Assembly (NCBI GenBank): GCA_021833625.1
Contig: JAKBEU010000001.1
Location: forward strand, 248,001 to 312,000
Direction of reading: 5' to 3'
Length of the DNA stretch: 64,000 nucleotides
Source of the DNA: a bacterium
GTDB lineage: Bacteria; Patescibacteriota; Microgenomatia; UBA1406; GWC2-37-13
Below are positions 51,149 through 58,509 of this stretch, one piece after another. The position numbers and the translations under genes were made by a program. The notes beneath the pieces are model-generated. The model was not told where the DNA came from. It saw only the letters and a list, made by a program, of their open reading frames with translations, and ran no database searches. How positions within the stretch are numbered: the first letter of the stretch is position 1; the number at the start of each line of letters is the position of its first letter.

Positions 51149-52173
51149 GAAAATATACCATCGCATTCCTTTACAATGTCCGGCATTCTTATCCTGATCC
51201 GGATGATCCGAGGTCCCAACTCGAGGCTGATTTTGATGACCCAGGAACAATAGAACATGTTATGCGGCATTTGAAAAACTGCGGATGCAAGGTGCTGCCG
51301 ATTGAAGCTAACGAATATGCATATGATGTGCTCTTAAAAAATAGGGACAAAATAGACCTGGCTTTCAATTTTTCGGAAGGAATGTATGGAGAGGATAGAT
51401 ATGCCCATATTCCCGCTATTTTGGAAATGCTCCGCATTCCCTACACGGGGTCTTCTCCTCTCACACAAGGACTTGTTTTGCACAAAGCACGAATGAAAGA
51501 CATGCTTAGAAGTCAGGGAGTCCCCACCCCCGCCTCCCAACTTTTTGTCACGGGAAAAGAAAAAAGAGAGCCGTCTCTTTTATTTCCTCTTATCGTAAAA
51601 CCGGTTTCCCAAGGATCGTCAGCCGGCATTACTCAAAAAAGTGTAGTAAAAAATGACAAAGAACTGCGCAAGCAGGTGCAAAAAATCCTTACATTATTCG
51701 GTCAGCCCGTACTTGTGGAGCCGTTTCTTACCGGAAAGGAATTTTCGGTTGCACTCCTTGGCAATCCCCCGAAGGCCCTTCCCATTATCGAGCCGGACCA
51801 TTCTCTTCTCCCTCAGGACTATCTTCCCTTTGACTCCCTTGAAGTGAAATGGGTCTTTGAAGAAGCTTCGGATTTAAAATATCTTATGTGTCCGGCAAAA
51901 ATCAGCAAGAAAATTCAGAACAAAATAGAATCGATTGCGTTTGCCACATGGAACGCCCTTGCAATCCGTGACTGGTGCAGGATAGATATGAAAATGGATG
52001 CAAATGGCGCCATCTTTGTTTTGGATGTGAATTCTCCGGCCGGACTTATGCCGCCTGAAATTTCAACTACCTCTTATTTTCCCCTTGCCGCCCGTGCAAA
52101 ACATATTGAATATGAACAGCTATTATCAATGATTATTTCTATTGCTCTCAAACGCTATGGTATTAAAAAGTAG
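51130..52173 (+). CDS. D-alanine-D-alanine ligase-like ATP-grasp protein
   Basis: A 347-residue ATP-grasp ligase. Matches to Ddl: DLAFNFSEGMYGEDRYAHIPAILEMLRIPYTGSSPL, LVLHKARMKDMLRSQGVPTP, FPLIVKPVSQGSSAGI, VLVEPFLTGKEFSVALLG, and the metal/product loop WCRIDMKMDANGAIFVLDVNSPAG (Asp, Asp, Asn). The omega-loop region is diverged from standard Ddl, so the product may be a different dipeptide. Overlaps both neighbours in the cluster. Confidence 0.85.
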   Translation: MSKKELRKYTIAFLYNVRHSYPDPDDPRSQLEADFDDPGTIEHVMRHLKNCGCKVLPIEANEYAYDVLLKNRDKIDLAFNFSEGMYGEDRYAHIPAILEMLRIPYTGSSPLTQGLVLHKARMKDMLRSQGVPTPASQLFVTGKEKREPSLLFPLIVKPVSQGSSAGITQKSVVKNDKELRKQVQKILTLFGQPVLVEPFLTGKEFSVALLGNPPKALPIIEPDHSLLPQDYLPFDSLEVKWVFEEASDLKYLMCPAKISKKIQNKIESIAFATWNALAIRDWCRIDMKMDANGAIFVLDVNSPAGLMPPEISTTSYFPLAARAKHIEYEQLLSMIISIALKRYGIKK

Positions 52174-53236
52174 AGGCCAAACCGTTACTCTTCCTCATGG
52201 AGGATTACCGGAAGTTATATCTCCCCACTTGTTAACTCTTATTGAAAAAACCGGTGGGAAAAACGGTCCCATTGGAAAACAATTTGTCGCACAACCACAC
52301 CTTGAATGTAAATATTTTAATAAAATTTCCGCAGACCCTTTATCTGAAGATCACAACGAGGTCGCTCCCGGCCTTGTATATAAATACAGAGGAAAAATAG
52401 ACACAAAAGGGAAAGTGATGTTTTACGGGAGAGCCCTCTGGACCGTTACCCGTTTTTGCGGATCTTATTGCCGGTTTTGCACGCGTGGACGCGAGGTCGG
52501 AATGATGCCGAATTCAAAACAAGTATTGAAAACTCATTCAGCTCTTTCTTCACAGCCTTTTCTGAGTGACGCACAAATATGCGAAACGATTAGCTATCTC
52601 TCCCGCCACCCGGAAATCAATGAGGTCATCCTGTCAGGGGGAGATCCGCTTACCACCCAACAGGAATATCTCACAAGAATAATTGACGAGCTGGTAAAAC
52701 TCCAGTCAAAGGGTAATCTTCATGTGATTCGCATCGGGAGCCGTTTGCCGGTACATAATCCGGGTGCCGTAAAAGATTGGCACTATAGTCTTCTTGCCCG
52801 GATAAAAAATCCGTATCTTATGGTTCATATTAATCACCCTGCAGAGCTTACTCCCGAAACGCTAAGCGTACTTACCCGTTTCAGGAAAGAGTCGCTTGCC
52901 ACTCTCATGTCTCAAACCGTCTTTTTGAAGGGAGTGAACGACAATGAAAAGGTCCTACTTGAACTTTTTAATACAATGACAAGAGAAGGCATCAGACCCT
53001 ATTATCTCTTTCAGAACGATCCCGTCTATTGGGCACAACACCTCACCGTTCCCGTCAAACGGGGAATCGCACTATGGCAAAAAATTCGTCCGAAACTGTC
53101 CGGTGTTGCAGCAACCGCACGCTATGTAATTGATGTCCCCTTCGGATACGGCAAAATCCCCATTCCGGAAGGCGGAGCCTGGCAGTTTGATAAAGGCAAA
53201 TATCTTGATTTTAAAAAGAAGCCGTTTAGCTTATAA
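52157..53236 (+). CDS. KamA-family radical SAM aminomutase-like enzyme
   Basis: A 359-residue protein from ATG 52157. Radical SAM cluster motif RFCGSYCRFCTRGREVG (CxxxCxxC), VILSGGDPLTTQQEYL and VIRIGSRLPVHNP as in lysine 2,3-aminomutases. The PLP-Lys region, usually PGGGGK, is DVPFGYGKIPI: the Lys is kept but the glycines are changed. No long C-terminal oligomerisation tail. The family moves the alpha-amino group of lysine, glutamate or an EF-P-linked lysine to the beta carbon. Here it may supply a beta-amino acid to the adjacent ligases. Start codon overlaps the Ddl-like gene by 17 nt. Confidence 0.88.
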   Translation: MVLKSRGQTVTLPHGGLPEVISPHLLTLIEKTGGKNGPIGKQFVAQPHLECKYFNKISADPLSEDHNEVAPGLVYKYRGKIDTKGKVMFYGRALWTVTRFCGSYCRFCTRGREVGMMPNSKQVLKTHSALSSQPFLSDAQICETISYLSRHPEINEVILSGGDPLTTQQEYLTRIIDELVKLQSKGNLHVIRIGSRLPVHNPGAVKDWHYSLLARIKNPYLMVHINHPAELTPETLSVLTRFRKESLATLMSQTVFLKGVNDNEKVLLELFNTMTREGIRPYYLFQNDPVYWAQHLTVPVKRGIALWQKIRPKLSGVAATARYVIDVPFGYGKIPIPEGGAWQFDKGKYLDFKKKPFSL

Positions 53237-53243
53237 AAACTAT

Positions 53244-53272
53244 TTGTCCCTGCCCGAACCATCTGATATAAT
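53244..53272 (+). promoter_or_regulatory. Promoter of the tRNA-Ile/tRNA-Val pair
   Basis: TTGTCC (53244-53249), 17-bp spacer, TATAAT (53267-53272), start near 53280, 18 nt before the tRNA. Confidence 0.65.
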
Positions 53273-53297
53273 TTGTGTTGCTGATGAGAGTGTTTTT

Positions 53298-53369
53298 GGG
53301 CGCGTAGTTTAATGGTAAAACAGTTCTCTGATAAAGAACAGAGCGAAAGTCCGATTCTTTCCACGCCCA
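53298..53369 (+). tRNA. tRNA-Ile (anticodon GAU)
   Basis: Acceptor GGGCGCG (53298-53304) pairs with CACGCCC (53362-53368) with one C-A mismatch at the sixth pair. D-stem GTTT/AAAC, anticodon stem GTTCT/AGAAC with loop CTGATAA (anticodon GAT), T-stem GAAAG/CTTTC. Discriminator A, CCA not encoded. Followed by T8. Confidence 0.93.
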
Positions 53370-53409
53370 CAGTTTTTTTTGACAAGAGGGGTCCACCCAA
53401 TACAAAGTA

Positions 53410-53481
53410 GGCCGCTTAGCTCAACGGTAGAGCGCTTCGTTTACATCGAAGATGTTGGGGGTTCAAATCCCTCAGCGGCCA
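53410..53481 (+). tRNA. tRNA-Val (anticodon UAC)
   Basis: Acceptor GGCCGCT (53410-53416) pairs with AGCGGCC (53474-53480), discriminator A. Anticodon stem CTTCG/CGAAG with loop TTTACAT, anticodon TAC. T-arm GGGGGTTCAAATCCCTC. CCA not encoded. Confidence 0.96.
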
Positions 53482-53538
53482 CTCTTCCCTAAATACGTCT
53501 TGCTTCTCTCTCACTTTTCTTTCATAATAAAGAGAGCG

Positions 53539-55815
53539 ATGAAAAAAGATGTTGCGCTTTTCATAAAAAAAACGAGCCGCTCCAGCGTTGAGGGGCTTGT
53601 CCGTTTTGTCGTTTTACTTCCCTACTTTTTTTCCGTTTCCACGCTTTTGAGGACCCTCCTGTATCCGTGGAAAAACATGACAACCAAAAAGGAAATCCGT
53701 GGATTTTCATTTCAGGAATGGCTTAGCAGAGCCTTCCTTAACTTAAGTTCCCGTGCAATAGGCTTTTTTATGCGCCTTTCCATTCTCCTTTTTTTTGTTT
53801 TAGTTGAGGGTGCATATATCTGCTCCCTTCCTTTTCTTATTATCCTCTTTTATCTGACGGTCCTTCCCGCAAAAACAATCCTCTATCTTGTTCAACCGAG
53901 TGAAGAAGAGGTCATGCAAAAACAAAAAGAATTATTCATAAAATCTCACTGTCTGAAAAACGAACACCAGGATGCGGTCCATCTTTGGTTTACTGTGCTG
54001 TGGAATGCGCGGAATCAAAAGGCACTCACACCTCCTCTTGCCCGCGACTGGGCATTTGGATACACCCCTTCCCTTGATAGATATGTTGACGATCTTACTA
54101 GCCCCTCATATCAATCCTCTCCACGCCATATCGTCGGACGAAAAAAAGAATTGAAACAGATTGAAGAGGTTCTTTCAAAATCCGCAGAAGCAAATGTCGT
54201 TATTGTCGGCGAAGAGGGAGTCGGAAAACATACCGTCGTTGACGCCCTTGCCCGTCTTGTGTATGAAGGACAAATAGGAAAACAACTTTCCTATAAACGG
54301 GTGTTAAAGCTCAATATGGAAAAAGTCCTTACGACATATACCGATCCAAAACAAAGGGAAGCTCTCTTTGAAGAGTTATTATTTGAAGCAAACGAGGCGG
54401 GAAGCATCATCCTTGTCATTGAAAATATCGACAAATATATTTCCTACGGTGAAGGACGGGTTGATCTGACAACCCCATTGGAAAAATTTGCAAATCATTC
54501 CAACATTCAGTTTGTCGGCATCACCTCTCCGTTTTTTTATCAACGTTTCGTATTTGCAAATGAAAAAATAAACAGACTGTTTATCAAAATAGACGTTCAG
54601 GAAATCTCGCGCGACGAAGCGCTCAGTGCGCTTCTTGAAATTATACCCTCATTTGAACGTCTGTATCATTGTATTATCCCCTATGAAACGGCGCTCGCCG
54701 CAATTGAAAAAAGCGAATTTTATATTACTTATATCCCTTTCCCGGAAAAAGCAATAGACTTGCTTGACAGCACATGCACGCATGTCCAAAGAATCCAGAG
54801 GAATAAAAATACAAATACCTACAGTGTTGTTTCGCCGGAGTTCATCGACACGGTTCTCTCTGAAAAAACCCACATCCCAACAAGCCTGACTGATGATATG
54901 AGAAGCAAACTGTTAGGTCTTGAAACGCTTCTTTCCGAAAGAGTATTGTTCCAGGAAGAGGCAATCTCTTCCCTTTCCGGCGCTCTTCGCAGATCATTCA
55001 TTCTTCTTGGGAAACGGAAAAAACCTCTTGCGACATTTCTCTTTTTGGGATCAACCGGAATCGGAAAAACGGAAACGGCTAAGGCATTGGCAACCCTTTT
55101 TTTCGGATCAGAAAAATATCTTACGCGCTTTGACATGTCTCTCTATCAGTCAAAAGAAGATATCAAGACACTTGTCGGATCGCTTGAGTCGGGAATACCG
55201 GGACTTCTTTCAAAAGCAGTCCGTGAACAACCCTTCTCCGTTCTTTTGCTTGACGAACTTGAAAAAGCACATCCCGACCTTATTAACATTTTCCTGACCG
55301 TCATTGATGAAGGATATTTTGTCGACGGATTCGGAAAACGGGTTGACTGTAAAAACCTTATTATTATTGCAACGTCAAATGCAGGTGCCGATTACACCTA
55401 TAAGCAACAACAGGTGTTAAGCAAACTTAATAGCGCAATTGCCAAAGACGATGAAAGCAAGTCCGATTCTTCCAACAATAACGTCTTTATTGATTATCTT
55501 ATCCAAAACAAAATATATTCACCGGAATTTTTAAACCGTTTTGACGGAGTGGTTGTCTACAAGTCGATAACGGAAGACTCCGTCATCATACTTGCAAAAA
55601 AAATCGTCGCGGGAGTCCAAAAAACCCTCTATTCCTTATACAAAATACACATCTCGGTATCGGACGACACGCTTAAAGCGATTATAAAAAAGGGGTTTAA
55701 TCCGGCATTTGGCGCCCGAAATCTGGAACATGTTGTCACTCAGGAGCTTGAAGACAAGGTCGCATCCCTCATTCTTCAAAAGAATATTCATGAAGAGGAA
55801 ACTATCATTCTATAA
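53539..55815 (+). CDS. Membrane-anchored Clp/Hsp100-like double AAA+ ATPase
   Basis: A 758-residue protein from ATG 53539. Instead of a Clp N-domain it begins with hydrophobic segments (about 15-45 and 74-118) that should place it in the membrane. D1 AAA+: Walker A VGEEGVGKHT (about 222-231), but Walker B is IILVIENID, lacking the usual Asp-Glu pair. D2: Walker A FLGSTGIGKTETAK (about 503-516), intact Walker B VLLLDELEKAH, sensor 1 IATSNAG, and sensor-2-type GARNL with a ClpB-like C-terminal D2-small domain. There is no obvious ClpP-binding IGF loop. Likely a membrane-tethered unfoldase powered mainly by D2. Confidence 0.87.
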   Translation: MKKDVALFIKKTSRSSVEGLVRFVVLLPYFFSVSTLLRTLLYPWKNMTTKKEIRGFSFQEWLSRAFLNLSSRAIGFFMRLSILLFFVLVEGAYICSLPFLIILFYLTVLPAKTILYLVQPSEEEVMQKQKELFIKSHCLKNEHQDAVHLWFTVLWNARNQKALTPPLARDWAFGYTPSLDRYVDDLTSPSYQSSPRHIVGRKKELKQIEEVLSKSAEANVVIVGEEGVGKHTVVDALARLVYEGQIGKQLSYKRVLKLNMEKVLTTYTDPKQREALFEELLFEANEAGSIILVIENIDKYISYGEGRVDLTTPLEKFANHSNIQFVGITSPFFYQRFVFANEKINRLFIKIDVQEISRDEALSALLEIIPSFERLYHCIIPYETALAAIEKSEFYITYIPFPEKAIDLLDSTCTHVQRIQRNKNTNTYSVVSPEFIDTVLSEKTHIPTSLTDDMRSKLLGLETLLSERVLFQEEAISSLSGALRRSFILLGKRKKPLATFLFLGSTGIGKTETAKALATLFFGSEKYLTRFDMSLYQSKEDIKTLVGSLESGIPGLLSKAVREQPFSVLLLDELEKAHPDLINIFLTVIDEGYFVDGFGKRVDCKNLIIIATSNAGADYTYKQQQVLSKLNSAIAKDDESKSDSSNNNVFIDYLIQNKIYSPEFLNRFDGVVVYKSITEDSVIILAKKIVAGVQKTLYSLYKIHISVSDDTLKAIIKKGFNPAFGARNLEHVVTQELEDKVASLILQKNIHEEETIIL

Positions 55816-55831
55816 GCTATAATATACTGAA

Positions 55832-56950
55832 ATGAAGATATACTTTACTGCATCAACTTCAGTGAATGGCGAACTTTCCCCTTCATATAAGCAGATTATT
55901 ACTTACATAAAAAACCATCACGTTGCCCTCACCTCGGGAGAGCAGATTGTGAAAAAAGAAATGCTGGAAAAAGACAAACTGCTCCCTTCGAAAATAATTT
56001 TTGAACGTCAAAATAAACGGATTGAAGAATCGGACCTTATTATCGCCGAGACGTCCAAGCCCTCCCTTGGGGTGGGAGGAGAGATTGTATATGCTCTTTC
56101 TCTTGGAAAACCGGTGCTTGCGCTTATCAATACCACTTTTGAAGACATTATCTCCCCCATGCTTGTCGGCAACCCTTCAGAAAGTCTCTATATCGAATAT
56201 TATGATCAGGATAACCTCCGGCATAAAATCAATGACTTTATTAAACATGTAGAACGCCTGAAAAGAAGGAAAGGAAAACTTATTGTGATAGACGGCGGAG
56301 ACGGTTCGGGAAAAACAACCCAAGCTACCCTTCTTGTTGACTATCTGAAAACACAAAAGATACCGGTAAAATACGTTGATTTCCCCCAATATCGTCGTAC
56401 ATTTCACGGAAAGACCGTCGGAAGATTTCTTACCGGTGAGTTTGGCGGAATTAATCAGGTTTCGCCCTACTTGGCATCCCTTGCCTATGCTCTCGACCGA
56501 GCATCAGCTAAACGGGAAATGGATGAGTTTTTGGCTTCAGGAGGCGTCATTATTGCCAATCGTTATGCGACTTCAAGCATGGCACATCAGGCGGCAAAGT
56601 TTACAAATGAGGCTGAAAGAGCCGAGTTTCTCAAGTGGATATACGAATTGGAATACAAGGTACACAAAATTCCAAAAGAAAACCTTGTTATTTATCTTCA
56701 TGTGCCATGGCAATTTGCCGCGGAATTGACCCGGAAAAGGGCCGTCCAAAAGGGACAAACACAAGATATTGCTGAAAAAAGTTATGAGCACCAGAAAGCA
56801 TCCGAAGCGATGTATTTACAACTGACAAAAAAATATAAACACTGGAAACAAATAGACTGTGTCCAAAATAATCAATTACTGAAGAAAGAATACATCCAAT
56901 CAAAAATAGTTGAACTTGTTGCGCCCTATCTTTCAGAAAGAGGAAAATAG
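55832..56950 (+). CDS. tmk: Fusion: nucleoside 2-deoxyribosyltransferase-like domain + thymidylate kinase
   Basis: A 372-residue fusion. Residues 1-120: NDT/DNPH1-like fold, with IYFTAS at the start, RIEESDLIIAETSKPSLGVGGEIVYALSLGKPVLAL, the last part matching the catalytic-Glu region of that family. Residues about 148-365: dTMP kinase, with P-loop VIDGGDGSGKTTQATLL, VDFPQYRR, DRASAK, IIANRYATSSMAHQ and HVPWQFAAELTRKRA. The N-domain could hydrolyse or exchange the base of (deoxy)nucleotides such as damaged dNMPs before kinase entry. Tmk symbol refers to the C-terminal half. Start ATG is 8 nt after TATAAT (55818-55823). Confidence 0.88.
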   Translation: MKIYFTASTSVNGELSPSYKQIITYIKNHHVALTSGEQIVKKEMLEKDKLLPSKIIFERQNKRIEESDLIIAETSKPSLGVGGEIVYALSLGKPVLALINTTFEDIISPMLVGNPSESLYIEYYDQDNLRHKINDFIKHVERLKRRKGKLIVIDGGDGSGKTTQATLLVDYLKTQKIPVKYVDFPQYRRTFHGKTVGRFLTGEFGGINQVSPYLASLAYALDRASAKREMDEFLASGGVIIANRYATSSMAHQAAKFTNEAERAEFLKWIYELEYKVHKIPKENLVIYLHVPWQFAAELTRKRAVQKGQTQDIAEKSYEHQKASEAMYLQLTKKYKHWKQIDCVQNNQLLKKEYIQSKIVELVAPYLSERGK

Positions 56951-56955
56951 AAGTA

Positions 56956-57591
56956 TTATCTTCGCTCAGGATGTGATTGAGCGCCTTCAAGACTTGAGGC
57001 AAATTGGTTTACTTCATTTTGCAGCTCCGTAATTTTTTTTCCTTCTCCATTTATGAAGAGCCTGCCCCGATGATTTACTACAATACTCAGACATGCACCA
57101 ATCTGCGGGGCCATCGGGTCTTCGTTACTCCACTCCCTATCGTTCATGCTTCTGAATTTTCTTGTACTTTCAAATCCCATGCCTCTTTGGTGCGCATTTT
57201 CCATAAACCGTTTTTTCCGTATAGCATAATCAAGTTCTTTGTCGTAATCACAAATGATTCCGGCAGGAACCGCTCCACTACTTAAAAAGATATCAAGTTC
57301 AGCAGGGTGTCGTATTCCATCTATGACAAATTTATCCTTTCCCCGTTCAGACGCTTCAAATACGCGAGACATGGAGAGTTCTCCTAGATAACCCGGACCG
57401 CATTGTCGCCTGTATTCGACAGCACGTGCAAACATGTCATCTCTCCTATTTGGATCATTTGGATAATCCCTTAGTATTTGCTCACGCAAAATGGCAGACA
57501 TACTTATTGGCATGTAACCACGGCCCTCGAGGGCTCCAGAGATGACCCCTTTTCCGGCTTTAGGCATTCCAACCAATGCAATGATAATCAT
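56956..57591 (-). CDS. P-loop nucleotide/dephospho-CoA kinase-like protein
   Basis: A 211-residue P-loop kinase: Walker A GMPKAGKGV, then ILREQILRDYPND, YRRQCGPGYLGELSMSRVF and KFVIDGIRHPAELDIF, an arrangement resembling the UPF0200/dephospho-CoA-kinase-like and archaeal NMP kinase families. A lid region DYAIRKKRFMENAHQRGMGFES follows. Probably phosphorylates a nucleotide or CoA precursor. Tail-to-tail with the thymidylate kinase fusion (5-nt gap). Confidence 0.72.
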   Translation of the reverse strand: MIIIALVGMPKAGKGVISGALEGRGYMPISMSAILREQILRDYPNDPNRRDDMFARAVEYRRQCGPGYLGELSMSRVFEASERGKDKFVIDGIRHPAELDIFLSSGAVPAGIICDYDKELDYAIRKKRFMENAHQRGMGFESTRKFRSMNDREWSNEDPMAPQIGACLSIVVNHRGRLFINGEGKKITELQNEVNQFASSLEGAQSHPERR

Positions 57592-57600
57592 ATTTGGCGA

Positions 57601-57629
57601 TTGAATTCTATCTTATAGTATTATATACT
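57601..57629 (+). promoter_or_regulatory. Promoter of the radical SAM gene
   Basis: TTGAAT (57601-57606), 17-bp spacer, TATACT (57624-57629); predicted start near 57636, ATG at 57642. Confidence 0.65.
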
Positions 57630-57641
57630 ATAACCTCAAAT

Positions 57642-58496
57642 ATGGCAACCGAACGACTTATCGCTCCCTCTGCTCTTCTTACACTCCCTAAACAGGAGAA
57701 ACAGAACTTCTTTTATCACTTTCACGAGGCTGAAATCAACTTCGGGTGCGGAAGTCGCCCTTGCAGAATGTGCTGCTATTCTGCACCCCGCTATACCTCT
57801 TCCCTCCCCTCAAAAACCATAAAGGAAATTCATTCGTTAAAACAGGAAATAGCGCCCCACATACCGTTTTGGCACTATCGGGCCGGTGATCCCTTTTACT
57901 GGAGGGATGAGAGTACAAATGAGAACTATGCCGATATTGCACGGGACGCATACGAAAAAGGGCTCGCACTTTCCATCCAGACACACGGGTGGCTTGCCGA
58001 TGAAGAAATTCCACAAAAGGCTGCATATCAGCTTGTTGAATGGGGAAAAAAACATGGGAAGAAAAATCTTGTCGGCGTTTCCATTGACCCTTACGGATTT
58101 ATTGACATTCCCCGCGACATTCAGGAGCTGAGTATTGCACTGACCGTACAGACTCTTGAGCCTATCCTGGAACACGTCACTGCATTTTATAATCCGCAGG
58201 GAACCGATGAAGGAGGAATGGAAAAGGTCTTGGAATTGGTTATGCGTACTATTCCCCCGCATCTTCAGAAAAACGTCAAATATGAAAGTATTTTTGGTGC
58301 GGGTCGGGCAAATACTCTTGATCAAAAACCTACTGAGCTTTTTATTCCCTCAACTATTGGCTATTCTTTGCGGCATAACGGCACAATTGTATTCACACAA
58401 GAGATGAATGGCAGGCAGTATGCCCAAGGCAACATCTTTACCTCCCTCAAAACGCCTCTCCCCCTTCCTATCCCAAGACCACCCGATTTTGATTGA
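57642..58496 (+). CDS. Radical SAM-like protein with atypical Cys motif
   Basis: A 284-residue protein. The putative cluster site is NFGCGSRPCRMCCYS, that is Cys36-x4-Cys41-x2-Cys44 (plus Cys45) rather than the classical Cx3Cx2C. Downstream FWHYRAGDPFYWRDES and LALSIQTHGWLADEE resemble the GDP and TxG beta-strand motifs of radical SAM barrels, and VGVSIDPYGF fits a later strand. No SPASM or other C-terminal cluster domain. The substrate is unknown; neighbours are nucleotide enzymes. Confidence 0.65.
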   Translation: MATERLIAPSALLTLPKQEKQNFFYHFHEAEINFGCGSRPCRMCCYSAPRYTSSLPSKTIKEIHSLKQEIAPHIPFWHYRAGDPFYWRDESTNENYADIARDAYEKGLALSIQTHGWLADEEIPQKAAYQLVEWGKKHGKKNLVGVSIDPYGFIDIPRDIQELSIALTVQTLEPILEHVTAFYNPQGTDEGGMEKVLELVMRTIPPHLQKNVKYESIFGAGRANTLDQKPTELFIPSTIGYSLRHNGTIVFTQEMNGRQYAQGNIFTSLKTPLPLPIPRPPDFD

Positions 58497-58509
58497 CCCT
58501 ATTATTCTT

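Noticed and set aside
57837-58325. Minus-strand frame opposite the radical SAM gene
   Set aside because: Cys/Phe-rich shadow without motif; sense gene has promoter and family motifs.
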